Positions 1 through 6,540 of a stretch of 12,079 bases of DNA are shown piece after piece. This stretch comes from an uncultured Micrococcaceae bacterium. GTDB taxonomy: Bacteria > Actinomycetota > Actinomycetes > Actinomycetales > Micrococcaceae. Location: assembly GCA_937896705.1 (NCBI GenBank), contig CALBOC010000145.1, positions 1-12,079 on the forward strand, written 5' to 3'. Within the stretch, counting starts at the first letter, position 1; each line of letters starts with the position of its first letter. The notes beneath the pieces are model-generated. The model searched no databases, was not told where the DNA came from, and saw only the letters and a program-made list of their open reading frames with translations. The position numbers were made by a program, and so were the translations under genes.

Positions 1-689
1 CACTATCGGATATCAACGTTGATATCCCTAAAGGCCAGGTCTGTATCGTGGTGGGCCCGTCTGGTTCCGGAAAATCCACCCTGTGCCGTACCATCAATCG
101 CCTCGAGACGATTGATGACGATGGTGGTTACATCGAAATCGATGGTAAGCGACTGCCAGAAGAGGGCAAAGCTCTTGCAGCGCTTCGAGCCGACGTCGGC
201 ATGGTGTTTCAGTCCTTTAACCTCTTTGCGCATAAGAGCATCCTGGAAAATGTCACGCTCGGCCCGATCAAAGTTCGCAAAATTCCCAAAAAACAGGCCG
301 AACAAGAAGCCATGGAATACCTGGATCGAGTTGGTGTGGGCGAACAAGCACGGAAACTTCCAGCCCACTTATCAGGGGGTCAACAGCAGCGCGTTGCGAT
401 CGCCCGGGCACTAGCCATGAAGCCTAAAGTCTTACTCTTCGATGAGCCCACCTCAGCACTGGACCCGGAAATGGTCCAAGAAGTCCTCGATGTCATGGTG
501 GACCTAGCAGCCGGTGGCATGACCATGGTGGTCGTGACCCACGAAATGGGCTTTGCTCGCAAGGCCGGGGACCGGTTGTTGTTCATGTCCGAAGGTGCGG
601 TCGTAGAAGATACCACCCCGGATGAATTCTTCACGAATCCTCAGACCGCACGAGCCCAAGACTTCCTCTCCAAAATCCTGACCGAATAA
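1..689 (+). CDS. gluA: Glutamate/polar amino acid ABC transporter ATP-binding protein (5' partial)
   Basis: This is the cytoplasmic ATPase that powers a type I ABC importer for a polar amino acid, probably glutamate. The gene enters from the left edge: codons are open from base 3, so 228 residues are visible and roughly 15-20 N-terminal residues are missing compared with the usual 240-250. Motifs seen are Walker A GPSGSGKST (54-80), the ABC signature LSGGQQQR (369-392), Walker B VLLFDEP (429-449) and the H-loop VVTHE with its His codon at 540. The GTG at 48 falls just before Walker A and is not a credible start. A 39-bp gap separates it from the binding-protein gene, and the A-B-C-D order matches the Corynebacterium gluABCD operon. 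The family assignment is certain. The glutamate specificity is inferred from the whole operon, and a GlnQ-type role is the alternative. Confidence 0.93.
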   Translation, partial: LSDINVDIPKGQVCIVVGPSGSGKSTLCRTINRLETIDDDGGYIEIDGKRLPEEGKALAALRADVGMVFQSFNLFAHKSILENVTLGPIKVRKIPKKQAEQEAMEYLDRVGVGEQARKLPAHLSGGQQQRVAIARALAMKPKVLLFDEPTSALDPEMVQEVLDVMVDLAAGGMTMVVVTHEMGFARKAGDRLLFMSEGAVVEDTTPDEFFTNPQTARAQDFLSKILTE

Positions 690-728
690 TCATTCCTCAC
701 ACAACACCATGAACCGAAAGGTACCCTC

Positions 729-1598
729 ATGACAACACCGTGGAAAAAAATCGCAACCCTCGGCGCCGCGGCCGCTCTGGCACTCTCTGCATGTTCACCC
801 GGCGCTTCCGATGACGCTGAGACCGATACTGAAGCCGAAGGAAATGGCGGTGGCGGGGGAACCATCACCGTCGGTATCAAATACGACCAACCGGGTCTTG
901 GTTTCCGTGAAGGAGACAATGAACCCACCGGTTTCGACGTGGACGTAGCCAAAGCCGTGTTAGCCGAGATGGGCTACGAAGAAGACCAGATCGATTGGGC
1001 CGAGGCGCCGACGCCACAGCGCGAAAACATGTTGGAGAACGGTCAGGTCGATATGATCTTTGCGACCTACTCCATTACAGAAGAACGGGCCGAACGTGTC
1101 GACTTCGCTGGTCCGTACTTCATGGCCGGACAAGACATTCTGGTGCGAGTAGATGAGGAAGACATCACTGGACCAGAAGATCTCAACGGCAAGAACCTAT
1201 GCTCTGTGACTGGCTCTACCCCGGCGCAGAACGTCCGCGATACGTACGCAGATGACGTCGAACTAGTCGAACAAGATGGATACAGCGAATGCCTAACCTT
1301 CCTGCAGTCCGGCCAAATTGATGCCGTCACCACCGACGACATCATCCTTGCCGGTCTGGCAGCCTCAGACGAATACGCCGGCGAGTTCAAGGTCGTAGGC
1401 GAGGCATTTACGGAAGAGCCTTACGGCGTTGGTCTACCCAACGGCTCAACAGAAACCTGTGAACAGGTCAACGAAGCCATCCAAACATTACGTGATGACG
1501 GGACCATCGACGAACTGCTCGCAGCCAATACCGAGGGGGTGGACTACGAGGCAAACGCCGAGCTCAATGAAGACCTTGAGCTGGTTGATTGTGAATAA
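729..1598 (+). CDS. gluB: Glutamate-binding lipoprotein of the ABC importer
   Basis: This 289-residue extracytoplasmic substrate-binding protein of family 3 (amino acid type) captures the ligand and delivers it to the GluC/GluD permeases. The N-terminus has two Lys, a hydrophobic stretch and a lipobox L19-S-A-C22, so it should be lipid-anchored at Cys22. An acidic and then Gly-rich linker (about 27-44) precedes the folded domain. The family motif around GFDVDVAKAVL lies at 69-78. Four further Cys residues in the mature part could form disulphides. The ATG is supported by AAAGG at 717-721, seven bases upstream. The mature protein is rich in Asp and Glu. The gene is followed by a 132-bp gap containing a strong inverted repeat, which may explain how the binding protein could be made in excess over the permeases. 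Glutamate as ligand is an inference from the operon; other polar amino acids are possible. Confidence 0.9.
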   Translation: MTTPWKKIATLGAAAALALSACSPGASDDAETDTEAEGNGGGGGTITVGIKYDQPGLGFREGDNEPTGFDVDVAKAVLAEMGYEEDQIDWAEAPTPQRENMLENGQVDMIFATYSITEERAERVDFAGPYFMAGQDILVRVDEEDITGPEDLNGKNLCSVTGSTPAQNVRDTYADDVELVEQDGYSECLTFLQSGQIDAVTTDDIILAGLAASDEYAGEFKVVGEAFTEEPYGVGLPNGSTETCEQVNEAIQTLRDDGTIDELLAANTEGVDYEANAELNEDLELVDCE

Positions 1599-1645
1599 CC
1601 CATAATCGGTTGACCCGCCACCTCCCGGGCCAACGTTATTCTCTT

Positions 1646-1690
1646 ACCGAGTTCGGTGTCCTCCGCTAGTGCTACGACACCGAACTCGGT
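1646..1690 (+). repeat. Perfect 15-bp inverted repeat with palindromic arms in the gluB-gluC gap
   Basis: ACCGAGTTCGGTGTC (1646-1660) is exactly complementary to GACACCGAACTCGGT (1676-1690), with a 15-base loop. Each arm also contains its own palindrome, ACCGA-NN-TCGGT (1646-1657 and 1679-1690), with centres 33 bp apart. As RNA it would form a strong hairpin 41 bases upstream of gluC. No T-run follows, so it is not a classic intrinsic terminator. The likeliest roles are partial termination, or 3' protection of the gluAB message so that the binding protein outnumbers the permeases. The paired dyads could instead be a two-site operator. The rest of the 1599-1730 gap shows only a weak TTGACC-like element at 1610. 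Confidence 0.85.
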
Positions 1691-1730
1691 GATACCTGAC
1701 TCATGAACTCACATCTACAGGCAGGCAGCT

Positions 1731-2405
1731 ATGGAAGATATTCTCTTTCTTTTTGAGCAATATCCCATCTTTGAAGGGTTTTGGACCAATATCCAACTGG
1801 CGTTCTGGGCCAGTATTTCTGCCTTTACACTTGGGGTCATTCTTGCGCTCTTCCGCATCTCACCGGTGCGCTCTATGAGCTGGCTCAGCGCGGCATTTAT
1901 CAACCTGGTACGAAATACCCCACTGACCGTGTTGGTCGTCATGGCGGTCCTCGTGTTCTGGGGCCAGCTGCAAATCAGCATGCACTCAAACTTTGATACC
2001 AACTTCTTCATCCTGGCAACAATCGCTCTGTCGATCTACCACGCCCCATTCTTTGCAGAGGCCATCCGCTCTGGCGTCAACACGGTACCGCCCGGACAAG
2101 CCGAAGCGGCCCGATCCATTGGGCTCGGCTTTTTCCCTGCAGCACGCCACGTGATCATTCCGCAAGCCCTACGAGGCGCTATTACCCCGATCGGCAACAC
2201 TCTCATTGCGCTGATCAAAAATACGACCGTCGCTGCCGCCGGGTCCGTCATGGAAGCTTCGGGTGTCATGCGCACCATGATTGAGTTCAACCCCAACTTG
2301 ATGGTCGCAATCTTCTTAATTATCGCGATCGGTTTCAGCCTGATCGTCATACCGGTGGGCCTATTGACCACTTGGTTATCTGTGAAACTGGCGGTGACCC
2401 GATGA
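1731..2405 (+). CDS. gluC: Glutamate/polar amino acid ABC transporter permease (first)
   Basis: This 224-residue inner-membrane permease of the HisM/GluC type forms half of the translocation pore. Hydrophobic segments lie at about 18-41, 56-78, 91-105 and 189-215. The cytoplasmic EAA loop, which docks on the ATPase, is seen as EAARSIGLGFFPAARHVIIP (125-144). The length is normal for the family. The ATG has only a poor Shine-Dalgarno sequence (CAGGCAGG just upstream), in keeping with lower expression than gluB. Its TGA overlaps the ATG of the next permease gene (ATGA at 2402-2405), so the two partners are probably translationally coupled in equal amounts. Confidence 0.92.
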   Translation: MEDILFLFEQYPIFEGFWTNIQLAFWASISAFTLGVILALFRISPVRSMSWLSAAFINLVRNTPLTVLVVMAVLVFWGQLQISMHSNFDTNFFILATIALSIYHAPFFAEAIRSGVNTVPPGQAEAARSIGLGFFPAARHVIIPQALRGAITPIGNTLIALIKNTTVAAAGSVMEASGVMRTMIEFNPNLMVAIFLIIAIGFSLIVIPVGLLTTWLSVKLAVTR

Positions 2406-3343
2406 GTACCACATACGTCCTGTTTGATGAGCCCGGCCCACGGGCCCGAAAAATCATAACCATCCTCAACATCGTGGTCGCACTCATCGCTGCCGCAGTG
2501 TTGGTCTGGGTCTATCTGGCCTTAGCAGCACAAGGCCAAATGCGCCCGCACCTGTGGTGGAACGCCATCAATGCCAACGCTTGGGTGAATTACTTGTTAC
2601 CCGGCGTCCAGTTCACACTTCAAGCCGCCGCCATCGCGGTGGTCGCCTCCGTGATCTTTGGCCTCTTCTTCGGATTCTTACGGCTGGCACCGTTCAAATT
2701 CGTTCGGGGCCTTGCCATGGTGGTCGTAGAGTTCTTCCGCGCGGTGCCGGTGCTGGTGCTTATGGTCTTTTTCTACTTTTTCTTCTCGCAGTTCCTTTCG
2801 GCCATAATTGATCCACGAGACGCCGCCTACTACGCTGTCATTGTGGCCCTAACGCTCTATAACGGGGCCGTGATCGCAGAACTGGTACGCTCCGGGGTGC
2901 GCTCGCTACCGGCGGGGCAACGCGAAGCCGCGCTGGCCGTTGGCATGACGACGACTGGATCATTACGCACCGTCGAGGTCCCGCAAGCGCTGGTGGCGAT
3001 GTTGCCGTCGTTGGTATCGCAATTTGTGATCATTCTGAAGGACTCCGCACTGGGCTACATCATCGGGTTCGCAGAACTGCTGCGCTACTCGCGCCACCTG
3101 GGTGCCGGTTATGGCAATATTTTGCAGGCGCTGGTGGTTGCAGCGGTGATATTTATCGTGATCAACTACGCCCTGGTGTGGATAGCGCAGCGCTTATCGC
3201 GCCGTCTCAGCTCCCGAACCTCAGGCGACGTCGGGGTTGGGATCCCAGGGATGGTGCAGATCGCCGAAGAGGCTCCGGCCGTATCGGAACCCACCGACAC
3301 CCGTTCGCAAGCCATCATCGCCCAGGACCGACCGCGGGATTAG
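2402..3343 (+). CDS. gluD: Glutamate/polar amino acid ABC transporter permease (second)
   Basis: This is the second pore subunit, 313 residues from the ATG at 2402. That start is preferred over an upstream in-frame TTG at 2372 because it makes an ATGA overlap with gluC and gives the N-terminus MSTTYVLFDEPGPRAR, which resembles actinobacterial GluD. Hydrophobic segments lie at about 18-43, 66-93, 101-135, 142-160 and 238-263. The EAA loop is at 175-195 (EAALAVGM followed by VPQAL). The C-terminal 45-50 residues are hydrophilic and rich in Ser, Pro and charge, making the protein longer than the roughly 270 residues I recall for the corynebacterial protein. The tail probably sits in the cytoplasm and has no recognisable domain. 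The TAG stop overlaps the stop of accE on the other strand. Confidence 0.9.
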   Translation: MSTTYVLFDEPGPRARKIITILNIVVALIAAAVLVWVYLALAAQGQMRPHLWWNAINANAWVNYLLPGVQFTLQAAAIAVVASVIFGLFFGFLRLAPFKFVRGLAMVVVEFFRAVPVLVLMVFFYFFFSQFLSAIIDPRDAAYYAVIVALTLYNGAVIAELVRSGVRSLPAGQREAALAVGMTTTGSLRTVEVPQALVAMLPSLVSQFVIILKDSALGYIIGFAELLRYSRHLGAGYGNILQALVVAAVIFIVINYALVWIAQRLSRRLSSRTSGDVGVGIPGMVQIAEEAPAVSEPTDTRSQAIIAQDRPRD

Positions 3344-3546
3344 TGGCCGCGGGGCAACTCGTGCCAACTGCCCGTGGTGGCCCAAGTCGAGATCACTCGA
3401 TTTCGTGTTGAGTGATCAACGGGAGGCTCAACCGGTGGGGTCTCCACCAGCTGAGTATTAATTACCGTCAACAGTGCGGCGGTTTCTTCTTCGGTCAGCG
3501 CGGTTCCGTTGACCTGGATGCCGGTTGAGGCTGGTTGAAATGTCAT
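3340..3546 (-). CDS. accE: Acyl-CoA carboxylase epsilon subunit
   Basis: This 68-residue protein resembles the small epsilon subunits that stabilise and activate actinobacterial acyl-CoA carboxylases. The N-terminal half has the typical pattern of a short strand followed by [13 protein letters not shown] (residues 18-30). A Pro-rich linker ([10 protein letters not shown]) follows, then a C-terminus with two Trp ending WHELPRGH, like the family's usual W...P-R ending. Its ATG overlaps the TGA of accD (ATGA on the minus strand, 3543-3546), the normal position for this subunit. Overall similarity in this family is weak, so the call rests on size, motif pattern and position. The 3' end overlaps the gluD stop codon by 4 bp, and a hairpin lies inside the codons for the variable region. 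Confidence 0.85.
   Translation of the reverse strand: MTFQPASTGIQVNGTALTEEETAALLTVINTQLVETPPVEPPVDHSTRNRVISTWATTGSWHELPRGH
3391..3417 (+). terminator. Hairpin inside accE, possible atypical terminator for the glu operon
   Basis: GATCACTC (3391-3398) pairs perfectly with GAGTGATC (3410-3417). On the plus-strand transcript the stem extends by a G-U and an A-U pair to 10 bp with a 7-base loop. On the minus-strand transcript the G-U becomes a mismatch, so the hairpin favours gluD mRNA, starting 48 bases after the gluD stop. No T-run follows on either strand, so a termination role is inferred from position only. It lies over the poorly conserved linker of accE (around D-H-S-T-R-N). Confidence 0.4.
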
Positions 3547-5162
3547 AGTGGGATATTTCCGTGTTTCTTCGCTGGACGTGATTCACGTTTCGCCACGGTC
3601 GCTCGCAGCGCGCGAACCACTTGCGCGCGGGTCTCTGAGGGGGCAATGACCGCGTCGATATAGCCGGAATCGGCAGCTTCATAAGGGTTTAGAAGGGCGG
3701 TTTCATAATCGTCAATCAACTGTGCGCGACGGGCTTCGACGTCACCGCCGTTCTTTTCGACCGCGACTAGATCACGGCGATATAAGATATTCACTGCGCC
3801 TTGGGCGCCCATGACACCGATTTGGGCGGTAGGCCACGCAAGGTTGACGTCGGCGCCCAGTTTCTTTGATCCCATCACGATGTATGCACCACCAAAAGCC
3901 TTGCGGGTGATAATCGTAATTTTGGGCACGGTCGCTTCAGCGTAAGCATAAATCAACTTCGCGCCGCGTCGAATGATGCCCGAATGCTCTTGATCGATGC
4001 CGGGCAAAAAGCCGGGCACATCAACCAGTGTCACGATCGGGATGCTGAAGGCATCACAGAAGCGGACGAACCGGGCGGCCTTTTCCGAAGCAGCAATGTC
4101 CAGGGTGCCGGCCAATTGGGACGGCTGATTGGCGACTACGCCTACGGTACGGCCTTCAATTCGGCCTAACCCTACGATCACGTTGGGGGCGTAGCGTTCT
4201 TGGATCTGGAGTAGCGCTCCGTCGTCGACGATGGTCGCGATGACCTCACGCATGTCGTAGGGCTGGTTTGCTGAATCCGGGATGATGGTATCCAGCGCGA
4301 GATCTGCAACGCTGGTTTCCAGATCCTGTTGGAACGTGGCTTCTTGGGTAATGAAATTGTGAGCCGGTAGATAATCGAGTAGTTCTGAGACCCACTCGAA
4401 GGCGTCCTGCTCATCGGCGGCCATATACGCTGCGGTTCCGGAGGTCTCGTTGTGCTGCCGAGCCCCTCCCAGGGTCTCCATGTCGACCTCTTCACCCGTG
4501 ACGGACTTGATGACATCCGGGCCGGTAATAAACATGTGCGAGGTCTGGTCAACCATGACCACAAAGTCGGTCAGTGCGGGGGAGTAGGCCGCACCACCGG
4601 CAGCGGGACCCATAATGATCGAAATCTGGGGGACCACACCCGAGGCCATGACATTATTGCGGAAGATATCGGCGAACATCGCCAGCGAATCGACGCCTTC
4701 TTGAATGCGAGCGCCCCCGCCGTCGTTGATGGCAATGATCGGGAAACCATTGGTTGCGGCAAATTCCTGGGTTTTGACAATCTTTTCGCCGTTGACTTTA
4801 GATAACGAGCCACCAAAAACGGTGAAGTCTTGGGCATAGACCGCGACGCTGCGTCCGTCAATGGTCCCGTACCCGGCGACGACCCCATCGCCTTCAGGAT
4901 GGCGGGCATCCATGCCAAATGATGTGGTGCGGTGGGTGCGCAACTGATCGAATTCGACAAAGGAATCGTCATCGAGCAGTGCGTGGATCCGTTCGCGGGC
5001 GGTTTGTTTTCCCCGGGCGTGTTGGCGATCGACGGGTCCCTGACCGGTAGGCAGCAGAGCTGCTTCGCGCCGGTGGAAAAAGTCTTCGAGTTTGCCAGCA
5101 GTGGTGGTGAGATCCGGGGTAGTGACGCCCAGGTTGTCACCAGACTGTGCGGGGTTGGTCAA
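3543..5162 (-). CDS. accD: Acyl-CoA carboxylase beta (carboxyltransferase) subunit
   Basis: This 539-residue carboxyltransferase moves CO2 from biotin on the carrier subunit to an acyl-CoA, giving malonyl-CoA or methylmalonyl-CoA. The N-terminal CT half contains GGGARIQEG (148-156) and [12 protein letters not shown] (185-196). The C-terminal half contains [22 protein letters not shown] (begins 381) and [13 protein letters not shown] (421-433). These include the Gly-rich oxyanion-hole loops, and the length is normal for the AccD/PccB family. Residue 428 is Ile at the position that is Asp in propionyl-specific PccB, pointing to an acetyl-CoA-competent enzyme. The start is TTG at 5162, chosen because GGAGG lies five bases upstream. 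accE follows with an ATGA overlap. The biotinylated alpha subunit is not in the window. birA, which charges it, diverges from the same intergenic region. Confidence 0.93.
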   Translation of the reverse strand: MTNPAQSGDNLGVTTPDLTTTAGKLEDFFHRREAALLPTGQGPVDRQHARGKQTARERIHALLDDDSFVEFDQLRTHRTTSFGMDARHPEGDGVVAGYGTIDGRSVAVYAQDFTVFGGSLSKVNGEKIVKTQEFAATNGFPIIAINDGGGARIQEGVDSLAMFADIFRNNVMASGVVPQISIIMGPAAGGAAYSPALTDFVVMVDQTSHMFITGPDVIKSVTGEEVDMETLGGARQHNETSGTAAYMAADEQDAFEWVSELLDYLPAHNFITQEATFQQDLETSVADLALDTIIPDSANQPYDMREVIATIVDDGALLQIQERYAPNVIVGLGRIEGRTVGVVANQPSQLAGTLDIAASEKAARFVRFCDAFSIPIVTLVDVPGFLPGIDQEHSGIIRRGAKLIYAYAEATVPKITIITRKAFGGAYIVMGSKKLGADVNLAWPTAQIGVMGAQGAVNILYRRDLVAVEKNGGDVEARRAQLIDDYETALLNPYEAADSGYIDAVIAPSETRAQVVRALRATVAKRESRPAKKHGNIPL

Positions 5163-5167
5163 CGGGT

Positions 5168-5172
5168 CCTCC
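5168..5172 (-). promoter_or_regulatory. Shine-Dalgarno GGAGG deciding the TTG start of accD
   Basis: On the minus strand GGAGG is followed by ACCCG and then TTG at 5162, a five-base spacing. No ATG lies nearby in frame, so this site supports the rare TTG start. Confidence 0.75.
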
Positions 5173-5190
5173 AGGGTAGAGTATGGCCTG

Positions 5191-5205
5191 TATCCTGGAT
5201 AATAC
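5191..5205. promoter_or_regulatory. Candidate divergent promoter core with small palindrome between accD and birA
   Basis: The 74-bp region between accD and birA holds an AT-rich core. On the plus strand GATAAT (5198-5203) matches TATAAT at five of six bases. On the minus strand the overlapping TATTAT (5204-5199) also matches at five of six. A palindrome TATCC-T-GGATA (5191-5201) overlaps both. No good -35 box is seen for either direction, so promoter activity is a guess from composition and gene arrangement. The palindrome could be an operator that links the two genes. Confidence 0.35.
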
Positions 5206-5236
5206 TACCGGTTGTTTAAGATGAAGGTTCTCGTAC

Positions 5237-5971
5237 GTGGCGCAACTACAGCAGCAACAGATCGCCCCCGGGGTGTACTGGGTCGAACAGACCGGCTCGA
5301 CCCAGGATCTCGTGATTCAAGCTCAGCACGACCTCGAACACGGGGATGTCGTTGCCACGGACCATCAAACCGCAGGTCGCGGCAGGCTGGACCGCAGCTG
5401 GGAGACCCCGGCCGGCACATCAGCCGCGATGTCGGTCGTGCTGCGCCCACGGATGGCCTCAGAATTACTGGGCGTGCTGACGCTGGTGGTGGCCGATGGA
5501 CTCGTCCGGTGGTTTCGCGACCTCGGTGTGACAGCCGGGGTGAAGTGGCCCAATGACGTGCAAGGTCCCGACGGTAAGAAACTGTCCGGCATTCTGGCGC
5601 AGTGGTTGCCTGAAACTCACACCGTGGTGGTGGGAGTGGGGACGAACCTGAACTTTGGCGAGCAGCCGAGGCTTGACACGGCTGGCGCCCTGGCGGACTA
5701 TGGCCTGGATATGCCCGCTCAAGAATTCGTCATTGCAGCTCGTGAGCGTCTGGTTCAGGCGGTCGACAACTTCGCTGCTGCACCCGATGTCTCGGCTTTA
5801 GAATCCACAATGACCACCATCGGGCAACGGGTCAAGGCCATCATGCCCAATGGCAGCAACATTTACGGGACTGCCGTGGGACTGGGGTCCACCGGTAGCC
5901 TGATAGTACGCGGTGACACGGACGAAGAAATTTTTGCCGCAGATATTGTACATTTACGACCGACCTCATAA
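5237..5971 (+). CDS. birA: Biotin--[biotin carboxyl-carrier protein] ligase, without DNA-binding domain
   Basis: This cytoplasmic enzyme activates biotin to biotinyl-AMP and transfers it to the Lys of biotin carrier proteins. The 244 residues show the catalytic core: the substrate-side GSTQD (20-24), the biotinyl-AMP loop GRGRLDRSW (47-55), KWPNDV with the catalytic-type Lys103, and KLSGIL (115-120). A C-terminal SH3-like part follows (about 193-242). There is no N-terminal helix-turn-helix, so it is a ligase only and cannot act as the classic BirA repressor. The start is GTG at 5237 with GAAGG (5223-5227) nine bases upstream. It is the first gene of the plus-strand run and diverges from accD, whose partner carrier subunit would be its substrate. 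Confidence 0.93.
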   Translation: MAQLQQQQIAPGVYWVEQTGSTQDLVIQAQHDLEHGDVVATDHQTAGRGRLDRSWETPAGTSAAMSVVLRPRMASELLGVLTLVVADGLVRWFRDLGVTAGVKWPNDVQGPDGKKLSGILAQWLPETHTVVVGVGTNLNFGEQPRLDTAGALADYGLDMPAQEFVIAARERLVQAVDNFAAAPDVSALESTMTTIGQRVKAIMPNGSNIYGTAVGLGSTGSLIVRGDTDEEIFAADIVHLRPTS

Positions 5972-5990
5972 CTGGGCGCGACACCTCGCA

Positions 5991-5997
5991 AAGGAGG
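5991..5997 (+). promoter_or_regulatory. Strong Shine-Dalgarno AAGGAGG before the PH-domain gene
   Basis: AAGGAGG is a full match to the anti-Shine-Dalgarno core but lies only three bases (GAC) before the ATG at 6001, closer than usual. The next in-frame start, GTG at 6016, would be 18 bases away, so the ATG remains the better choice. Confidence 0.7.
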
Positions 5998-6000
5998 GAC

Positions 6001-6540
6001 ATGCGAACGCACTATGTGACGGGTGAACACCTGCTGGTGCGTACCCGCGCGCACCCCTCGGTGTTAATCCGCCCGGCGTGGTACCTCATCTTGTGGGCCG
6101 GTGCTGCTGGGTTGTTATCCGGGGTGCTTGCCAGTTATACAATGCCCGACTTCGTTCGGAACGTGAGACCGACACTGACCACCATCGGGCTCGGGTTGAT
6201 TGCGATCGGGGTGTTTCTGACGGTCATCCGTCCGCTATGGCAGTGGTTGGTGTCGCAATATGAGATCACCACGCATCGAGTGGCGCACAAACTCGGGGCG
6301 ATCGCCGTGAAGCGCCACTGGGTTGCCTTGCATTCGCTGGTATCGCTGAAGGTGCATCAGTCCCGTCGCCAACGACGCCGTGGTTCAGGGGACTTGCACC
6401 TGATGAACTCTCGCGGGCAGACCTGGGTGTTGCATGACATCCCAGAAATTTCAGAATTTCAAACCCTTGTCGATACGGAACGCTTCGGTTCCTATGGTCG
6501 GTACACCAACGGTTCGCTCAGTGAAAGTAGGGGCTTGTGA
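6001..6540 (+). CDS. Membrane protein with bacterial PH domain
   Basis: This 179-residue protein has two membrane helices (about 26-46 and 58-80) followed by a cytoplasmic domain (about 84-160) that looks like a bacterial PH (bPH2/YdbS-type) domain. It begins YEITTHRVAHKLGAI, runs through alternating strands and ends in the helix EISEFQTLV. A basic stretch SRRQRRRG (121-128) could contact lipid headgroups or a partner. The exact role of this family is unknown. The gene starts 29 bp after birA and its TGA overlaps the GTG of the cyclase (GTGA, 6537-6540), suggesting coupled translation. From memory, a small PH-domain membrane gene between birA and a cyclase gene recurs in actinobacteria, so a functional tie to the cyclase is plausible but unproven. 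Confidence 0.8.
   Translation: MRTHYVTGEHLLVRTRAHPSVLIRPAWYLILWAGAAGLLSGVLASYTMPDFVRNVRPTLTTIGLGLIAIGVFLTVIRPLWQWLVSQYEITTHRVAHKLGAIAVKRHWVALHSLVSLKVHQSRRQRRRGSGDLHLMNSRGQTWVLHDIPEISEFQTLVDTERFGSYGRYTNGSLSESRGL

Noticed and set aside
709..732. Seven-codon open frame (MNRKVPS) whose TGA overlaps the gluB ATG, like a leader peptide
   Set aside because: It has no Shine-Dalgarno sequence of its own, no run of regulatory codons and no hairpin; it contains the gluB ribosome-binding site, so chance is more likely.
1610..1640. Possible promoter upstream of gluC (TTGACC with a GTTATT-like -10)
   Set aside because: The TTGACC is good, but the -10 matches only three of six bases at a long spacing, and any transcript would meet the hairpin at once.
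1646..1700. Classic rho-independent terminator after gluB
   Set aside because: The stem is strong, but no T-run follows on the plus strand, and gluC/gluD belong to the same transporter.
2435..2455. GC-rich palindrome near the start of gluD (GGCCC-AC-GGGCC)
   Set aside because: The loop is only two bases and the bases encode the conserved PGPRAR segment, so coding constraint explains it.
4571..5140. 189-codon frame on the minus strand in another frame of accD
   Set aside because: AccD motifs are continuous in the main frame; this frame has no family features.
5212..5556. Alternative frame overlapping the birA start (TTG at 5212)
   Set aside because: The product is Arg/Gly/Pro-rich with no motif, whereas birA catalytic motifs lie in the other frame.
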